Of a stretch of DNA of 64,000 nt, positions 63,711 to 64,000 are shown in pieces. The notes beneath the pieces are model-generated. The model was not told the DNA's origin and made no database searches. It saw only the letters and a program-made list of their open reading frames with translations. Location of the stretch: the NCBI RefSeq assembly GCF_035046505.1, contig NC_089822.1, forward strand, positions 96,439,659 to 96,503,658. The letters run 5' to 3'. This DNA comes from Tiliqua scincoides (lineage: Eukaryota; Chordata; Lepidosauria; Squamata; Scincidae). How positions within the stretch are numbered: position 1 is the first letter of the stretch; each line of letters starts with the position of its first letter. The translations under genes were made by a program, and so were the position numbers.

Positions 63711-64000
63711 TAGTCCAGGTGGATTTTCATTGCTGATTCACATGCTTTAAACATAGCAAGATGGGATATCAAGATCACGTTAGCTCATCTGCACCACCCC
63801 TGGGCTCCTCTAATATCTGCACAGTGACATGACATTGCATAAGCCTTTCTGCACCTAAAGCACATGATGTATATACCAGACTGCAGAACTGTGTTTTGGG
63901 CATGATGTTCTCTTGCAGCAGAAGACCAGGTGGGCAAACTGATGCAATCATGATCCCCCAGTATGCATTCAATCACATATCTGCACTGGACTCATGATCA

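Overview
The window is nuclear DNA of a squamate reptile. The evidence is three copies of a tRNA-headed SINE whose tail resembles BovB LINEs (the Sauria SINE type), CR1/L2-like LINE tails of reptile style, and a dense load of hAT and Tigger/pogo-like DNA transposon relics. Species cannot be told from the sequence. Four protein genes are present, all orthologues of known vertebrate genes. They fill little of the 64 kb; most of the rest is introns and transposable-element debris.

Layout. 715-5390 (+) holds the last five coding exons of GNE (the ManNAc kinase half), followed by a 3' UTR to about 7.1 kb. 9860-37197 (-) is the complete CLTA gene (clathrin light chain A), convergent with GNE. It has seven coding exons, including both short neuron-specific exons, and a CpG-rich promoter at about 37.2-37.5 kb. 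41730-43505 (-) is CCIN (calicin), a single-exon BTB-Kelch gene. 49923-59468 (+) is the complete NANS gene (sialic acid 9-phosphate synthase), with six coding exons and a CCAAT-rich CpG promoter. Every splice junction was read by eye. All phases close and the assembled lengths agree with the vertebrate families (295 C-terminal residues of GNE, 243 or 213 aa CLTA, 591 aa CCIN, 359 aa NANS).

How the genes work together. GNE makes ManNAc and phosphorylates it to ManNAc-6-phosphate; NANS condenses that product with PEP to give Neu5Ac-9-phosphate. Consecutive enzymes of sialic acid synthesis therefore lie about 45 kb apart here. As far as I know, human GNE-CLTA-CCIN lies on 9p13 and NANS on 9q22, so the tight linkage is notable. 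CLTA and CCIN between them have unrelated roles (vesicle coats; sperm head cytoskeleton).

Repeats. Two copies of one hAT element (16226-18030 and 57379-58740) have perfect, different 8-bp target duplications. The first carries a nested TA-flanked Tigger-like element whose empty site is preserved in the second. An unclassified ~470-bp retrotransposon-like repeat has two full-length copies with perfect 11- and 9-bp target duplications and a conserved predicted 5' hairpin. A ~75-90-bp palindromic repeat is arrayed upstream of both CpG promoters. I saw no tRNA, rRNA, CRISPR or clear endogenous retrovirus.
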